DNA of 64,000 nucleotides from Macrocystis pyrifera (Eukaryota > Sar > Phaeophyceae > Laminariales > Laminariaceae). The notes under the pieces are model-generated. The model made no database searches, was not told the DNA's origin, and saw only the letters and a list, made by a program, of their open reading frames with translations. A program made the translations under genes and the position numbers. Shown one piece after another: positions 12,037 through 24,670 of this stretch. Within the stretch, counting starts at the first letter, position 1. Every line of letters starts with the position of its first letter. The stretch lies in NCBI GenBank assembly GCA_031763025.1, contig JASSKH010000021.1, positions 8,551,358 through 8,615,357 on the forward strand, read 5' to 3'.

Positions 12037-12141
12037 TTACGGGGGGCCATAGTAAATAGGACCAAATATTGTTAGTAAAAATATGGAAATATATAGGTGT
12101 TTGTCTGTACCGTAGGTCCTATTAACTATGGTCCCCCGTAA
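12037..12141 (+). mobile_element. TA-MITE copy, first of an abutting pair
   Basis: 105 bp with perfect-looking TTACGG / CCGTAA ends. Its right TA is also the left TA of the next copy. Confidence 0.92.
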
Positions 12142-12143
12142 TA

Positions 12144-12248
12144 TTACGGGGGACCATAGTAAACGGAACCAAATTTTGTTGGAAAAAATATGTATACATA
12201 TTGATTTTTGTGTGTACCGCAGGTGCTATTTACTATGGTCCTCCGTAA
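12144..12248 (+). mobile_element. TA-MITE copy, second of an abutting pair
   Basis: 105 bp, shares the TA at 12142-12143 with the previous copy, as expected if it inserted into that copy's target duplication. Confidence 0.92.
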
Positions 12249-14844
12249 TAGTACAAAAATGATTTTATTCGTATGGCAGTATTATACGGCTTGCGCACGA
12301 ACTATCACCCCTCTCCATGAGCCCGACAGAGCAACATTGTCAACACAACAGCAAGAAAAGCAACAACAGCAGCAAGCAGCAGGTGCTCGTATCAATATAA
12401 CCAGTATTAGTAGCTGTTTTGGTACGGGGAATGTTATCCCACCTGATGTTTTGTTCTTGCTCGCAGCACTACGTCGTATATGTATACGTATATTTGTCAA
12501 ATTTTCGTACTTTTGCCAACTTTTCTCTTCGCACGAGCACTTTTAGGCAAAACAGTAAGTACACGGACACCGGAAGCCCTGCCGGACACATTGGTCTAGG
12601 TCTCGGCGCGATCCGTGCACTCTGAAGCGCGTGGCAGGCGCTTAAATTTTTTTTTCCGGCGGGAGTGGACAAGACGATTTCCCTGGTTTCGGTAAAGAGG
12701 GGCTATTTTGTACGTACGTATATCGGTACATTGCCATGCTCTCTGTTTTCTCCCCCCGGCTCATCATACATTTTTTTGGGGTTGTTGACGGAGCACGGAC
12801 CACTGCCTAGAGAACAATACCCACAGCAGTGCACAGAGCGTGCTTACCTCCAGCTTCCTACAGCACCACAACCAACCCTGCTGCCCAGCAGCAGCAGTGA
12901 GCACACCTTGCGCGTATGGATGATCGTACTGCGGCTCATTCGTACAGCAGCGTTTGTAATATACTTACAGCGGTACATACACATACAGTAGTTCTGATTG
13001 CAGTGTGTCCTACATTGCTGATCGATAGATCCTAGAGCCAGCTGAAAGGGGATCAGTACACGTACGTTCCTCGCGTTGCATTTTACAGCAGTACTGCTGA
13101 ATATGCTGTCGTACCTGTACAAGCTACTCTACTGCTGTAGAAGGTCGTGCAAAGTGTTTTAGATTGCGTAAAAAACACGGCATGCCAGTTGTACGAGCGC
13201 TGTTGTTCTAGCGTATAGGTTTAAACTGCACTTGCTGGATAACATTTTCGTTTCCGAGGTTCGACTCGACCCACAACAACCCCACAACCGACTCCACCAT
13301 CCCCGTTTTTTTTTCTTAATCTCACTTTAGACTATTTTTGTACGACAGAACTACAACAGAGTACTACAGCAGTAGTAATAATAATAATACATTCGTCCAC
13401 ACCTTGCTTTTCTGAACGTATAATGTGACAGAGTACTGCTACTTGTGTGTTTTAGCCCAAATTAAAGAGTTTGGGCGGCGCGCTTGCGTGTGGCGTGCGT
13501 TCATACCTCAACATTTCGCAGCTACTCCGAATACTAGGGAGTTTGTAAAGCAAAGTATGTTCGAGAAAATACTGCTGCTATTACCGTAGGTACTTCGGAC
13601 ACTCGCAGTATTTCGGGGGTTTTGTACTCGAGATACGGAGTACTCGCAGTATTTTGAGGTTCTGTAGATACTACTGCGTATAATTTCTTCGGGCTCGCAT
13701 TAATGCGGGGTTCGCTTCGCGCTCGCACTAATGCGGGGTTCGCTACTGCTGCTGGCATGGATACCGCCTGTTGTGCTTCAAGTATCTCGGGGTTCTGTAC
13801 CGCGGGTACTACAAGTATACCAGTAAGTACTAGTCTATAGCGGTATTTCGTCGATTGGTAGTGTTCGTACTGCTGCTTCTTCTGCGAGACTCAGTACTCG
13901 CAGTAATGAAATACCCTCAATATGCCCAGTATACTTCGAGTATGTGAAGTATACTTCAACCGTTTGTGCGCCGTGTCGACAAGTCTCAGGCCCAGCGTTC
14001 GGCACGAAACACACCCAGATAGTCCCACACGAGTGGGAGTTGGAGCAAACTACTTTCGCTGGAGACAACTTGAGCACTCAAAGCAGTCTGCCAGTATTTC
14101 GATATAACATTATGCATGACTGCTGTGAATGCTCTCAGTATCTCGAGGTTCTGTACTTTGCGCATATATTGCCTTTACCCCAAGTATTTATGTCGTGTTC
14201 CGATACTACTGCGGGTACATACTTCAAGCAACCTGTATTCTCGGGGTTCGGTACTGCTCACACTCTCGTCACTCTCAGTATTTGGGCCTTCTCAGTACTC
14301 GCAGTAGTTTTGCCGCCTGTATTCCAATACTCTCAGTACTCGGACTACGATTTGTTCTCGCGCATTTAGCTGTGAAACCTTGATACTATACCCAGAGCAC
14401 CAAGAAACATTTATTTTGGGGGAACATACATGTTGTAGTACCTGTAGTATGTATGTATATGCTGCACCTTATTACTCAGCCGGTCACGACGTATTATGGC
14501 GCAACCTCGACCTCGCGCAACTTTTATGTACTTACGAATTAATCGCCGCGAGTCAGCTGGATCAATATATCTCAACTTACCGATACCCTATAATATGTTA
14601 TTGTAGTAATTAATGATCCCACACTAATTCCGCGAACAGCAGTATAATATAGTCTGTCCTCAAAAATATGATGTGTGTGTTCTTCACGTTAAAATGATGG
14701 GTGGGTGCAGGTGCTACTTCTAAAAAAGTGTGCAGGCTTTCATACGAGTATTATTCTTTCGCTCTTGCGCCACTCCCGGAGGGGAACCTTTTATGTACTT
14801 ACGGCACCTCCCGGAGGGGAACCTTGTACGATATACGCGTACTA
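12249..14844. other. No gene; low-complexity AGTACTCGCAGTA-like region
   Basis: No coding region recognised. From about 13540 to 14350 the sequence is a loose array of GTACTCGCAGTATT-, GGGGTTCTGTAC- and TGCGGGGTTCGC-like words, a decayed simple satellite. An imperfect duplicate of GCTCGCA(T/C)TAATGCGGGG lies at 13694-13745. Confidence 0.55.
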
Positions 14845-14950
14845 TTACGGGGGGTCCATAGTTAACAGGACCTATGGTGTACATAAAAACCTATATATTT
14901 GCCTATTTTTACTAACAATATTTGGTCCCGTTAACTATGGACCCCCGTAA
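14845..14950 (-). mobile_element. TA-MITE copy
   Basis: TTAA-type copy with intact TTACGGGG / CCCCGTAA ends and TA on both sides. Confidence 0.92.
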
Positions 14951-16590
14951 TACGTATACACCAGGTATGATACAGCAGCAGTTACATTAATAGTAATAAC
15001 GGGCACCTCCTCCTGTAAATAAGAAACCACAGGGAAGCTGGATTTATCGTTTGAGGATGGGTGCGTTACGCGCTAACTTCAGCATATTTGACTCCAAAAT
15101 TTCCCATCTTCCTGTAAATCTCAGCCTCCCTTTTAATTGCCAAAGGAAAGGTGCCCTGCACTGACTGCAGCTAGCTGTACAGAGTTAGACTGTTAATATG
15201 TCGTGCCTGTTGTATCCAGTATAGTACCACGACATGGCATCGCATGTTGTCTAATCTTCTTGTACGAGGTATAACAATGTGATTATCTCTGTGGTGTAGT
15301 TTGTTGATCACAGAGCTTGTACGTATCTCTAGGATTGAAGAATCGGCACGGACTATTCCACTGACTGGTTGTGTGCTGGATGTCAACGGGTAGGCTGAAC
15401 GGTTTAGTATGAAAACACACACACTACTGCTGCTGTGGCAGTATGTACCGGGTTTATAGCATCAAGCGGCAGAGCTGTGTGTATAGAGCAAGTGGTAGTG
15501 TGTACAGAGTACACACACGGTGAGCTGCTGCTATTGCGATGCATACGACAAATGCAAGACAAGTCGTGCCCGCAATTTTCTGGCTGGGGCTGCCTGTGCA
15601 GCAACAACAAACAATATATTAGTATAATAGTAACATCAAGTGTTTTTTATATTCTTACAATAACTAAGTCCAATTTGTTGAGTACGACGGCTCACAAGAG
15701 ACAGGCTCCGAAAAAACTGGAGCGGAAGAATACCTCAGGGAAAATATATTAAACCAATGGGCCCCATGCGAAAGACAAACCGAAACGCAAAACGAAATTG
15801 TTATGTTATCCCCTCTCCCCTGTTGCGGCATTATGGTTTGTAGCAAACGTCCCCTCATCATACCTGGCCGGCGTTATCGCCCGCCTTTCTGATGAGCGCC
15901 TCGCCCCTTCGTTCAGAAGACATCTGGCGAGGCAAGCAGGAAGTGACACAAGAGCTCATAACTTCTTACATCGTCAAGCACCTCGTGTGAGTGACCAGAG
16001 CAGAGCCAAAGGCGCCTACCTGCTAGCAGTAGTCGGTCCCTAGGTCCACACTGCCCTACACTTAACACTGGCGTCGTCGGCAGGACTCTTTTGGCACCTG
16101 TTCGAGGTCTGTTTTTTCCTGCCTTACACTTAAACTTAACAAAATGAAGTACGAAGTGAAGTGAAATGAAATGAGATGAACCGAAACAAATAAAAAATCA
16201 AAGCAAATGAGGTCAAATCAGATCCCTAGCGAAAAAGAGCTATGTATACACCCACGAGCACAAAAACAAACAAACGCAAAGGAATGAAAGCGCAGCGAAA
16301 GAGGTACACGGGACGAAGAGAGAATGAGAGACAGCAGAAATGAGAGAAAGAAAGAGAAAAGAAAGGGAGAGAAAAAAGCGAGGAAGAGAAAAAAGATAAA
16401 GAAGAGAAGAAGGGCACAGAGAATAACAGGCACTGGAGGCAGGCGAGGGAGTCCAGGCGGCAGCTACTAGCTACTTATAATACTGGGAAGGCACGCATCA
16501 TTACGATGAAGGCCATGACCAGTCGGTAAGCATTTGAGCAGAGCGCCCCACTCCCCCCTCGCTCCGCCCCCCGGTGCCTTGATGTCAACG
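14951..16590. other. No gene; old repeats
   Basis: Contains the second copy of the 9567-9711 repeat (15188-15335) and a decayed copy of the 9950 block (15331-15400). The remainder is unrecognised. 16141-16420 is A/G-rich (AAATGAGATGAA, GAAAGAGAAAAG) without a reading frame of note. Confidence 0.55.
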
Positions 16591-17240
16591 GCCCGTGCCG
16601 CAGTTGCAGCCGTCGGGTGTCGCTCTTCCGCAGCGCTCTTCTCCGAGGCATGACATTTCTACACGTAAGCGTCGGCCCCGTCCTCGACCCCCCGAAACCA
16701 TCTGCCGGCCTTCTGTGCTGTCTCGCGCCACCCTTCGGCCTATATGCCGGACTTCTCGAGGTCCTCCTCAAGGCGCCCCATCCAATCCCTCTCCTGCCCA
16801 AAGGAGCAGCCCTTACCCCCGACCATCTCCCCAAACATCACCCCCTTCAGCAGGCACTCTTCTCTCATGCACGCCACGCCACCCCAATACTCTCGGAGTC
16901 TGTCTTTTGACAAGCGCGCGGGCGGAAAGTAGAGTATGGTATTCGCTGCTTCCGCATGCACCAGCCGAGGCGTCGGAGGAGCATCAAGCGAGGCAAAACA
17001 CCGTAGCCTGCCGTAGCCAGCCGGTTTCGGGCTCCACGTGACGCGCCCGTCAAGTATCGTCTCGATTACCTCAACTTTCAGCAGCCGCACCTTCGGTCGC
17101 CAGCGCACACCCGGGCGGTCATAGATTTCCATCTTGTACCGCCCGAAGCACGCCCATTACCTCTGGAGTCGACGCGTTGCCTCGACACTGAGATCCCGGT
17201 TTACTCTGGCAGTACACAGTGGTACTCGTGTAGTACAGTA
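16590..17240 (-). pseudogene. LINE (non-LTR retrotransposon) 3' coding remnant
   Basis: The minus strand encodes the region downstream of a LINE reverse transcriptase. In order: VNRDLSVEATRRLQR, a stop, WACFGRYKMEIYDRP, KVRLLKVEVIETILDG, VTWSPK, then GVMFGE, a GGKG stretch and LEEDLEKSGI, a second stop, and KAGRWFRGVEDGADAYV. The order and spacing follow LINE C-terminal regions known from algal and oomycete genomes (recognised by pattern only). Two stops and at least one frame break after FASLDAP show it is dead. No YxDD reverse-transcriptase motif was found upstream, so the copy looks 5'-truncated near 17.25 kb. Confidence 0.7.
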
Positions 17241-19440
17241 CAGCTGTAGACGGCTGCAGAATCTATCTACGTGGCTTCTGCGGCAATCAGCAGCGGTATC
17301 AGTTTCTCGATTGCAAAAAACGACCGAAACTGGAAACTGACTCGTTTTTTTTCCTCCCTGCGTCGATAACGTGTGGTGTGGGAACCCCGAAAAAACCAAC
17401 TGAAACCGACCGACACTTCCGGCAAAACACGAAAAACCGACCGAGCCATGTCCCGAGTGCGCTCACAGCCTTGATATCAACACATGCACATCGACCCAAA
17501 AATGGTCTCGGTTTCGGTTTTCCGGTTTTCGGTTCGCAACAACAACACTGACTGGTGATCAGTCTCGTGCTGAGTCGTCACCGAGCTGTGAGTCACCGGC
17601 GCTTTCGTATCAGAACAAACAGCAGCAACACCACTGCTACTACAAATCTACAACAGCACCACTCGCAGCGAATGCTAGGTTATTGCCGGCACACACGAAC
17701 GGAACCCGCGCGGGCCTGCGCCTCTTCAAGGTCGGACTTTTTTTTATCATCCATTCTTCTCGTTGGTCTCTGCAAAACGCAACATGTACTTACATTTTTC
17801 GAACATCTGATCAGCAGAGGGAAAGGGGGAGCGTGGGGTAGATGCCCCCTCCTCCCGCAACCCACAGCCTTTTCTACGCATGCCACATTGAAAGGTGCGA
17901 CTAACCCGCATGTGAATTTGCCGCGAACGCCCGCAAGTCACCTATAGTCCCATCAAAGACTCCGCTTTTTCCCAGAGTCCTTCGTGTCTTTCCCTACCAC
18001 AATGTACTGCATCAACCCTTCTGCCAGCTCTTCCTGTTGCATCTGCATGCACAAGAAACTGCCTTTACCCATTTTCTCCCTGCTTCCAGCTCACACGACT
18101 TTCGTCTTCGCCTCTCTCTATGAACCTTTTACTCGATGCCGCAAACCGTCCTAGGGCGGATCCTACTTTCTCCCTTCTGCGAACCAAACCTGTTGCTGCT
18201 TCTCCCGGCGACCGAGTCCCTCCCCCCCCCCCCGCGCTCTCCAGTTAGCTGTCATCCGTGGCACCTTACGCTTTGTCATCGTTGCCCCTACTCTTTCCAT
18301 CCTGTCCCCCCCCCCCCTTGTCAACTATAGTAGTATCAGCGATGCCGCCACCTTTCCCACCGGACCCCCTAGACCCTGACCGAAATACTGTCGCATCCCC
18401 CCTGCCAATCCGCAATGCTGTCCCCTTTCAGCTGTAGGTACGGTACTCCCGTCTGTCCCACCGCCTCCCGATGGTCCCGACCTGTTTCTAAAACCCCGTA
18501 TTTTCTTGATGATTGTCTCGCGAACCGTTTTCCCTTTGGCGGGTTCTTCTTCTCAACCACCCCATCTCCGCCACGCCTCGCCCTGTTAGAACATGTCATG
18601 AGCTGCAGTAACCAAACCTCTTCCGCCCTGTTCACCGATTTTACTCCCACCATTCTCCAACTGGTCCACTCACCCCCATTATCCCGTCCTTTAGAATTGC
18701 ACCCGCGTTTTTTTAAGGAAAATGCTTGGCAGAGTGTGCAACTCGCGCTATCCTCATAATCACCGCCCCCAGCCTGCATATCTCCTCACCCCTCCCACAC
18801 CTCCCACCCCCTCCGCCTTCGATTGTAGTTTAATTTATTGCACCGTTGGTGAACCCCCCCTACCTTCCAAGATTCGTCGCAGTTTCCCGTTCCCTATCTG
18901 GCCTGTTCATCGTCTCGTCGCCACCCTCACCATCTGTAACTCCATTCCAAATCAGCCTCAAGGTAGCAGAACGGTTGGTTCCTTTTCCCCGCGCTCGACA
19001 ACCCTCCCTCCCCCTATTGTGATATTATCTACTCTTTACCAACTTGACGAGCGTTCCGCTTACGCTTCGTTTCCGTTGTGTGGTCCATGCCCGTTCTGAC
19101 CTCAGCCCTGTCGCTGACACGATCGATCGCATACACGCGATCACACACAATCCTCAATTAGCCCTGAACGTTCCCTGAGGTTTTGCCGCCTTCTCCCTGT
19201 TCAAGTTCATCACATACTTTGTCACACATCACCCCCGTACCTTCAAGGGGTGTGACCGCCCGCTATCGCCTGCCCCCATCTTGCTCCGGACTTTATGACG
19301 TCAGCAGAAAATACCCTCGTATTTCTGCACATCGTTATGCCCCCCCCTCTTGACCTTGTGTGTATGGTAAGGCACCCACGAGGCAGTTCTATAGTAGACT
19401 CATTGCTGTCTCTGGAAGTGGCCAGACCAGACAATAAATC
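17241..19440. other. No gene recognised; C/T-rich on the plus strand
   Basis: Open frames on both strands lack recognisable motifs. Base composition between about 17.9 and 19.2 kb is strongly pyrimidine-rich on the plus strand, with several CCCCCCCC runs (18223, 18307). It might be further decayed LINE sequence, but nothing supports this directly. Confidence 0.4.
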
Positions 19441-19672
19441 ATTTCATTGATGCTGTCATCCATATGCAAGAAAATCTGCCTCCACAGCGGTTCTTTGTAG
19501 GATGCAGCTCACCCTTCATGCGACTCGCCGGACACCAAAAGGCGCTTCGCGCTTGGTGCAAGCAATGTCTGCCTGGTCGGTGAAAACCCGACATGCTCCG
19601 GCCCGGTATTGTAGGGATGCGAGGGTCTATGGTCACACGACTACGGCCATGCATGATAATGAGTACACCCCC
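19441..19672 (+). repeat. Poly-C-tailed dispersed repeat, full-length copy
   Basis: Forward copy from ATTTCATTGATGCTGTCATC to GATAATGAGTACACCCCCC. It forms a direct pair with the next copy, about 430 bp downstream. The intervening sequence also contains a shared GTGTGTATGGTAAGGCACCC-like segment upstream of each copy. Confidence 0.85.
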
Positions 19673-19867
19673 CTCTTGACCTTAATTTTGTTATTTTTTG
19701 GCGGTCACCACGGCTGGCGGTCGAGTTGGATCATTTGTGTGCGGGGAGAACCTTAACTCCGCAGAAGATGGATGATCGTATCACGTAGTGTGTACATGGT
19801 AAGGCACCCACGAAGTAGTGACATAGTAACCCCATTGCTATCTCTGGAAGTGGCCACTCCTGAAATG

Positions 19868-20105
19868 AAATCAATTCATTGTTGCTATCATCCATATGTA
19901 AGAAAATCCGCCTCAAAAGCGGTTCTGAGGAGGATGCAGCCCACCTTTCATGCGACTCGCACAACACCTCACGGCGCTTCGCTCTTGGTGCAAGCCACGT
20001 CTGCCTGGTCGTTGAAAACCCGACGTGCTCCGTCCCGGCATTGCAGGGATGCGACGGTCTATGGTCATACGACTACGGCCATGCATGACAATGAATACCC
20101 CCCCC
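19868..20105 (+). repeat. Poly-C-tailed dispersed repeat, full-length copy
   Basis: Forward copy ending in C13. Two short echoes of the 3' end (CATGCATGAGATCGAGTAC, TATCGAGTACACCCC) follow up to 20180, suggesting terminal duplication. Confidence 0.85.
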
Positions 20106-20284
20106 CCCCCCTCGAGACGGCCATGCATGAGATCGAGTACATCTCTCCTATCGAGTACACCCCCCCCCTCGAGACCCCCCTCTTCGCCACTTGCAGTTAA
20201 GAACCTACTGTACCATCAGCGAATTTCCCGACCTACATGCTTCGCCACCGATGAAGTGCGCTCTTAATATATCCTCGGGAGTAC

Positions 20285-21910
20285 ATTATTGCAGCACCGG
20301 AGCACCGGGAAGCGACAGGAGATCTGATGAGTGGAAGACGGACATGCTGCCACCGAGCCGTGACCGGACGCCTTTGCACCGACGATAGTTATTCGTCGGG
20401 TAGAGGAGATGTTGCGGCGCCGTGGAGCCCGGCGTTCTGATTTTTTGTGGCGACTGCCTGGGCAAGTGCTTCGCGGAGGGTATATATTCTGTTCAAGACG
20501 GTAAGCGATCAAGTTGTCGGAAGCACTCTGTCTTGACCTTTAGGGGGGGGGGAAGAAGAGTGTAGCCGACGAGCGACGCCCTTCCAACTAACAGGAAAGG
20601 AAAGGGAGAGGAACGGGAAAAAGGAAGAAAAAACAAAAGGACACACGAAGAACAGAATATGGACGGCGTGAGTGATCGCAGTTGTAGCGACAGTGGCGGC
20701 GGTAACATCAACAGTTGAGCCAGAGCAGCGTTGTCGTCGGGGTTAACAGATCAGAGCAGCACTGCCCTTACTGTCGCGCCGAGCCCGGTCGTCACGACAA
20801 GGGGTGCGGGGTTGGGGTGATCAAGCCCCAAGCCGCAGCACATGTTAATGTCACCCCCGCTACTGGCTGGTGGCTGTTCAGATGTCGCAGGAATCTCTGC
20901 CAGCCATGGTGGCGTCATGCGATGCCCTGTGAGCAAGGCTACGAGCACAGCGGTGAAGGCAAAACACCCTGTGGCGGAGCCAACGGGTAACTCTGGATGA
21001 GGGAAAAAAGGGAATGTTTGCGCTTGTGCGTTTTGTAGGCCGAGCACTGAGTACACGAAGTATATGGTTTGTGGAGTATTAGACAAAATTAACGAGAAAT
21101 GATTTTGATCTATAGCCGGCTGGAGCCGCCACCAAACGCCTGCCGTGCCGCTAACGATCGGTAGTGACGCAAGGGGAGAGATCACTGCCGAGAGGGGTTA
21201 GCAACTCGTGTCATTGGGTAACAGTGTAACTTTACCAGGGACCTACCGATCGCCGCCACGCGGGAAAGGGGCAGATTCAAGGTTGGGGGCTGGCTTCATG
21301 AGGCGTTGGCTCGGGTATTCAAAGCGCGATAGGGGGGGTGCGACGCATCGGCTGGTCGGACTGCACTCCGTGGGGATCGTACAGGGGCCCACCAGGACTG
21401 CCACCCTCCTCATCACCGCACAAGGTCAGCACCGTGGAAGAGGACGCGGAACTACGGAGATGTGCTCAGATGCCGGAAGGCCCGTTTGACGCTGATGCTC
21501 TCAGGTGTCGGCTTCGAGGGGGGAGTTAGAATGGCGTGGGCGCCGAAGAATGACGGAGGATCTGCTGTTGTATGAAAGGCACACAGGATGAAATCGGGCC
21601 GTAACCGGGATGCTCGCTTTGCACTGAAGATAGTTATGCGTCGGGCAGGCGGGATGTTGCACGGGGCACCTTGAAAGGACGGGGGAGTCTGCTATGTGGA
21701 AAGGGCACGCGCTGTCACTGAGCCATAACCGAGACTGCCCGCGTTGCACCAACGATATTTTGCGTCGGACAGCGTATAGTGAGGGGGTGGTGCAGCGTAA
21801 AGGCGCCGGGAAGGGAGGAAGGAATCTGTTATATGGAAGGTGCATACGATTTTTCTGGGCCGTGACCGGGACTGCGCGAGGCAGTGGGGGTGTTTCACCC
21901 CCCTGACCCC
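20285..21910 (+). repeat. Decayed ~120-140-bp tandem repeat units
   Basis: Units sharing GGGATGTTGCA, TCTGCT.T.TGGAA.GGCAC, GAGCC.TAACCG..ACTGC and TTGCACC.ACGATA.T.TGCG lie at about 21545, 21660 and 21790. A fourth, separated unit is at 20285-20440. 20460-21540 between them has no recognised gene. Confidence 0.6.
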
Positions 21911-24276
21911 AGGATAATCTGAGCGAAGGGGGTAGTTTATATGGCAAGGGCTTGAGTCGTTGGAATCTCCCTGCCGCAACCTTTAATGAGTGTTCCCGGC
22001 GAGGGACTCCGTGCGATGCGTGCCAAAACAGAACCGAAGAAGTACTCATGTGCCCGGTGTCTCTCGATAATAAAAGGGACAAACGCTGGGCAAGAATGCT
22101 TCTTCAGTTATGGCTTTCCACACTCAGCGGAGGGTGTGCTTCACTGGGGAGATTCCTCCTTTCCCCGAAATGTTACGACCCGGAGCTTCCGACGGCTTAA
22201 GTAAGCTCTGCCCGCACAAAATGTACCTTCCGTGTAGCACTGGTCCCGACAGCCTCCGCGCATCTAAAAAAACTTGCCATCACGGCGATGCAACTATATT
22301 TGCCTTGGGATAACACGCTTTATTTCTCCGGGAATGCCAGACAAACCGTCAGCAATATGACATTATACACAATCATCCGCCCCTTCTTGGAGACGGCCCC
22401 ACGTGGTAGCTAGCCCCAAGTGGTTCCATATTTGGGTAGACGACAAAACAAATGTTGCGTGCTCATTTCTTGGGAGGTAGGGTACTCTTTACTAAAAAAC
22501 GAGGCCCAATTAAAATCTCCACCGAACGCCCAGAATAGTCCACTGGAACACAAGTTGCACTTGTCCCGGTAAGCGCTGAGTGGTTCTTGGCCAAGAGTCT
22601 CCCTGGACTGTTTGCCCTGGTCGGCTCCAAGACGGTCGGCCGTTTGAACCCTTCCTAAAAACTTGGACATCTTCTCCTGACAAGTCATGCCGCTCACGCT
22701 GAGGTGAGCATCATCGACGACTCTAACGTTCGAGGGATCGGTCGCTCGATTGAACCATATACAGTCAGTGCAGGTATATCTTCGTAAGGGTGTCGAGCTT
22801 GATATATGACCAGCTTTCCTTTCACCGTATTGCCCTGCACGGTGCACCGTGCACGATCCCTCGGGTCGTACAACATTTCTGCATCCGCTCGACACAGAGT
22901 CGTCTTCTCTAGGCTGACAGCCCAGTCGAACGCACTTGCGACAACAACAGATTTCTAAAATGACCGGACGATGTTGTGAGTATGGTTGTTGCGTATCTTG
23001 CCCGAGTTCTCCGGGTCCCTATATTGTGCACCCACAACAGTTTCCTGTCCCGTTTCAACCGTTGCCTTCGTTACCTCAGCAAGCCCCGGAAGGCGTGGAA
23101 TCGAGCACCGTCTCTCATGGAAGCCAGATGAAAACCTGACAGGCTAGGAATATGTGTTGAATACCCCCCGCCATTTCCTTCCATGGATAGTATGTACAAA
23201 ATGCCGTCGTATATCTCCACGTGTCCCCCGACAGGTTTACCCCCGCTTGCGCGCGAAGACATGATGTCACAGAGTCGTGCCGTGCATACATCGATTCTGG
23301 GAGGGTAGTCACAACACCTGCATGCATAGCATTCATGATGGAAGCTACATCTCCGGGACCCTGTCGACCTGCTCTAGAAAGCGCCTGATTTCACGCTGAG
23401 GTTTGTATTACGTTCCAGAGTTCTAGCCCACCCTATGCTGGGCGTAAATGCAACGCTAACACTCTGCCCAGTTTATGCACAGACATACCATTATACCACG
23501 CAGCCTGCGGCCCTTGCTGGTGAGCCATCGTAAGCGCAGTCCTAACCGGTGCTCTTCTGGAGTAGTATAGCGCCGAGGGTAGCAGACAAGGCTACAATGG
23601 GACCTACGAGAGATTGTGAGCTGCATCGGCCGCACATCGTTTCTTACGGAGACGCAATTATCTCTGGGCATTGTCCCCTACGATCATTACTCCAAGCCTT
23701 TTCTCTGGAAGCCCTCGGATCCTTGGAAAAACCGCTGTAAGAATGAAAGCAGGTGGGAAAGGCTTGTTCAAGGACGGCTTTCCTGTCGGCATTGTCCCTG
23801 CTAATCGACATGCCGCTGCTCTTGCAAACGGGTTTGAGTTGGTGCGTGTCTGAGCTGCCAATCACATGAATACGCGCCGCTGCTATGAGTGTGTGCCCCC
23901 GCCAGCATCATAGCGAGGGTCCGGACAGGCGTGCACGCAGCTCCTTCTACAATGATAATGTCGACCCTTAGGGTTGCGTACCGATCCTGCCGTCGCCTCG
24001 CATGGGAATCACCACCAAGGTAGAAGCCGAATTGACGGTCTGCGGTCTTTGCCCTCCACCCAGAGGGCATGTCTGTGAAGGGTGTGCGCAGGATATTGGT
24101 GGGGATCAAGGCTGGTCCGGTTTTGAATATGGTCTCAGACGCTCGCTACGGTCGAGGTGTACGACACCTACAAAAATCTGAGGCTCTATACCTCACCCCG
24201 AAAAAGTTTTTTTTGAGAAAAGCTCAAGTGCAACCCGATGTGACCAATCCTGAAGCCTATATAAATCGGTGTACTG
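21911..24276. other. No gene recognised
   Basis: Several open frames of 60-160 codons exist on both strands but none carries a clear domain. The longest (22410-22895, minus) contains GGDFNW, reminiscent of the LINE endonuclease GDFN motif, but no supporting residues surround it. Confidence 0.4.
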
Positions 24277-24371
24277 ATACGGGGGGCCATACTAAATAGG
24301 ACCAAATATTTTTAGAAAAAATAGCAAAATGTAAAGGTTTTCGTGGTCCTATTTAATATGGTCCCCCGTAA
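24277..24371 (+). mobile_element. TA-MITE copy beside the copia element
   Basis: Slightly short copy (95 bp) with ends ATACGGGGGGCCATACTAAA and CCCCGTAA, 16 bp left of the copia target duplication. Confidence 0.85.
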
Positions 24372-24392
24372 TACGATATACTGCGGAAAACA

Positions 24393-24670
24393 TATTGATT
24401 GTGCTCAGAAACACGACGGAGACGTTACATCTAATATTAGGGAGTTCCATATATTGACATAGGATTATAGGAGAGGGATATTTAGTCGGATATTCGGGGG
24501 GATAAACGGGAGGTTTATTCCCGCGTCATGTTGAATAATAATCTGCATACGATGCATGAGCTGTCACTGGACAGCTCAGATATAATACAAGAGGAGTTCC
24601 GTGTTACTGTCTGGAGTCAACCACGCGTTCCCGTGCCAGCTGCGCCTATACCTTTAGAGATCAATCAACA
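24393..24670 (+). repeat. 5' LTR of the copia element
   Basis: 278 bp. Imperfect terminal inverted repeat TATTGATTG / CAATCAACA. A reading frame beginning at 24528 in the LTR runs into the protease region. Confidence 0.95.

Noticed and set aside
22410..22895. Minus-strand frame with GGDFNW, possible LINE endonuclease
   Set aside because: Only one motif-like word and no other endonuclease residues in order; several frames would be needed. Too weak to annotate.
23671..23853. 60-codon plus-strand frame at 23.7 kb
   Set aside because: No recognisable domain, no splice context and similar frames on the other strand; not supported as a gene.
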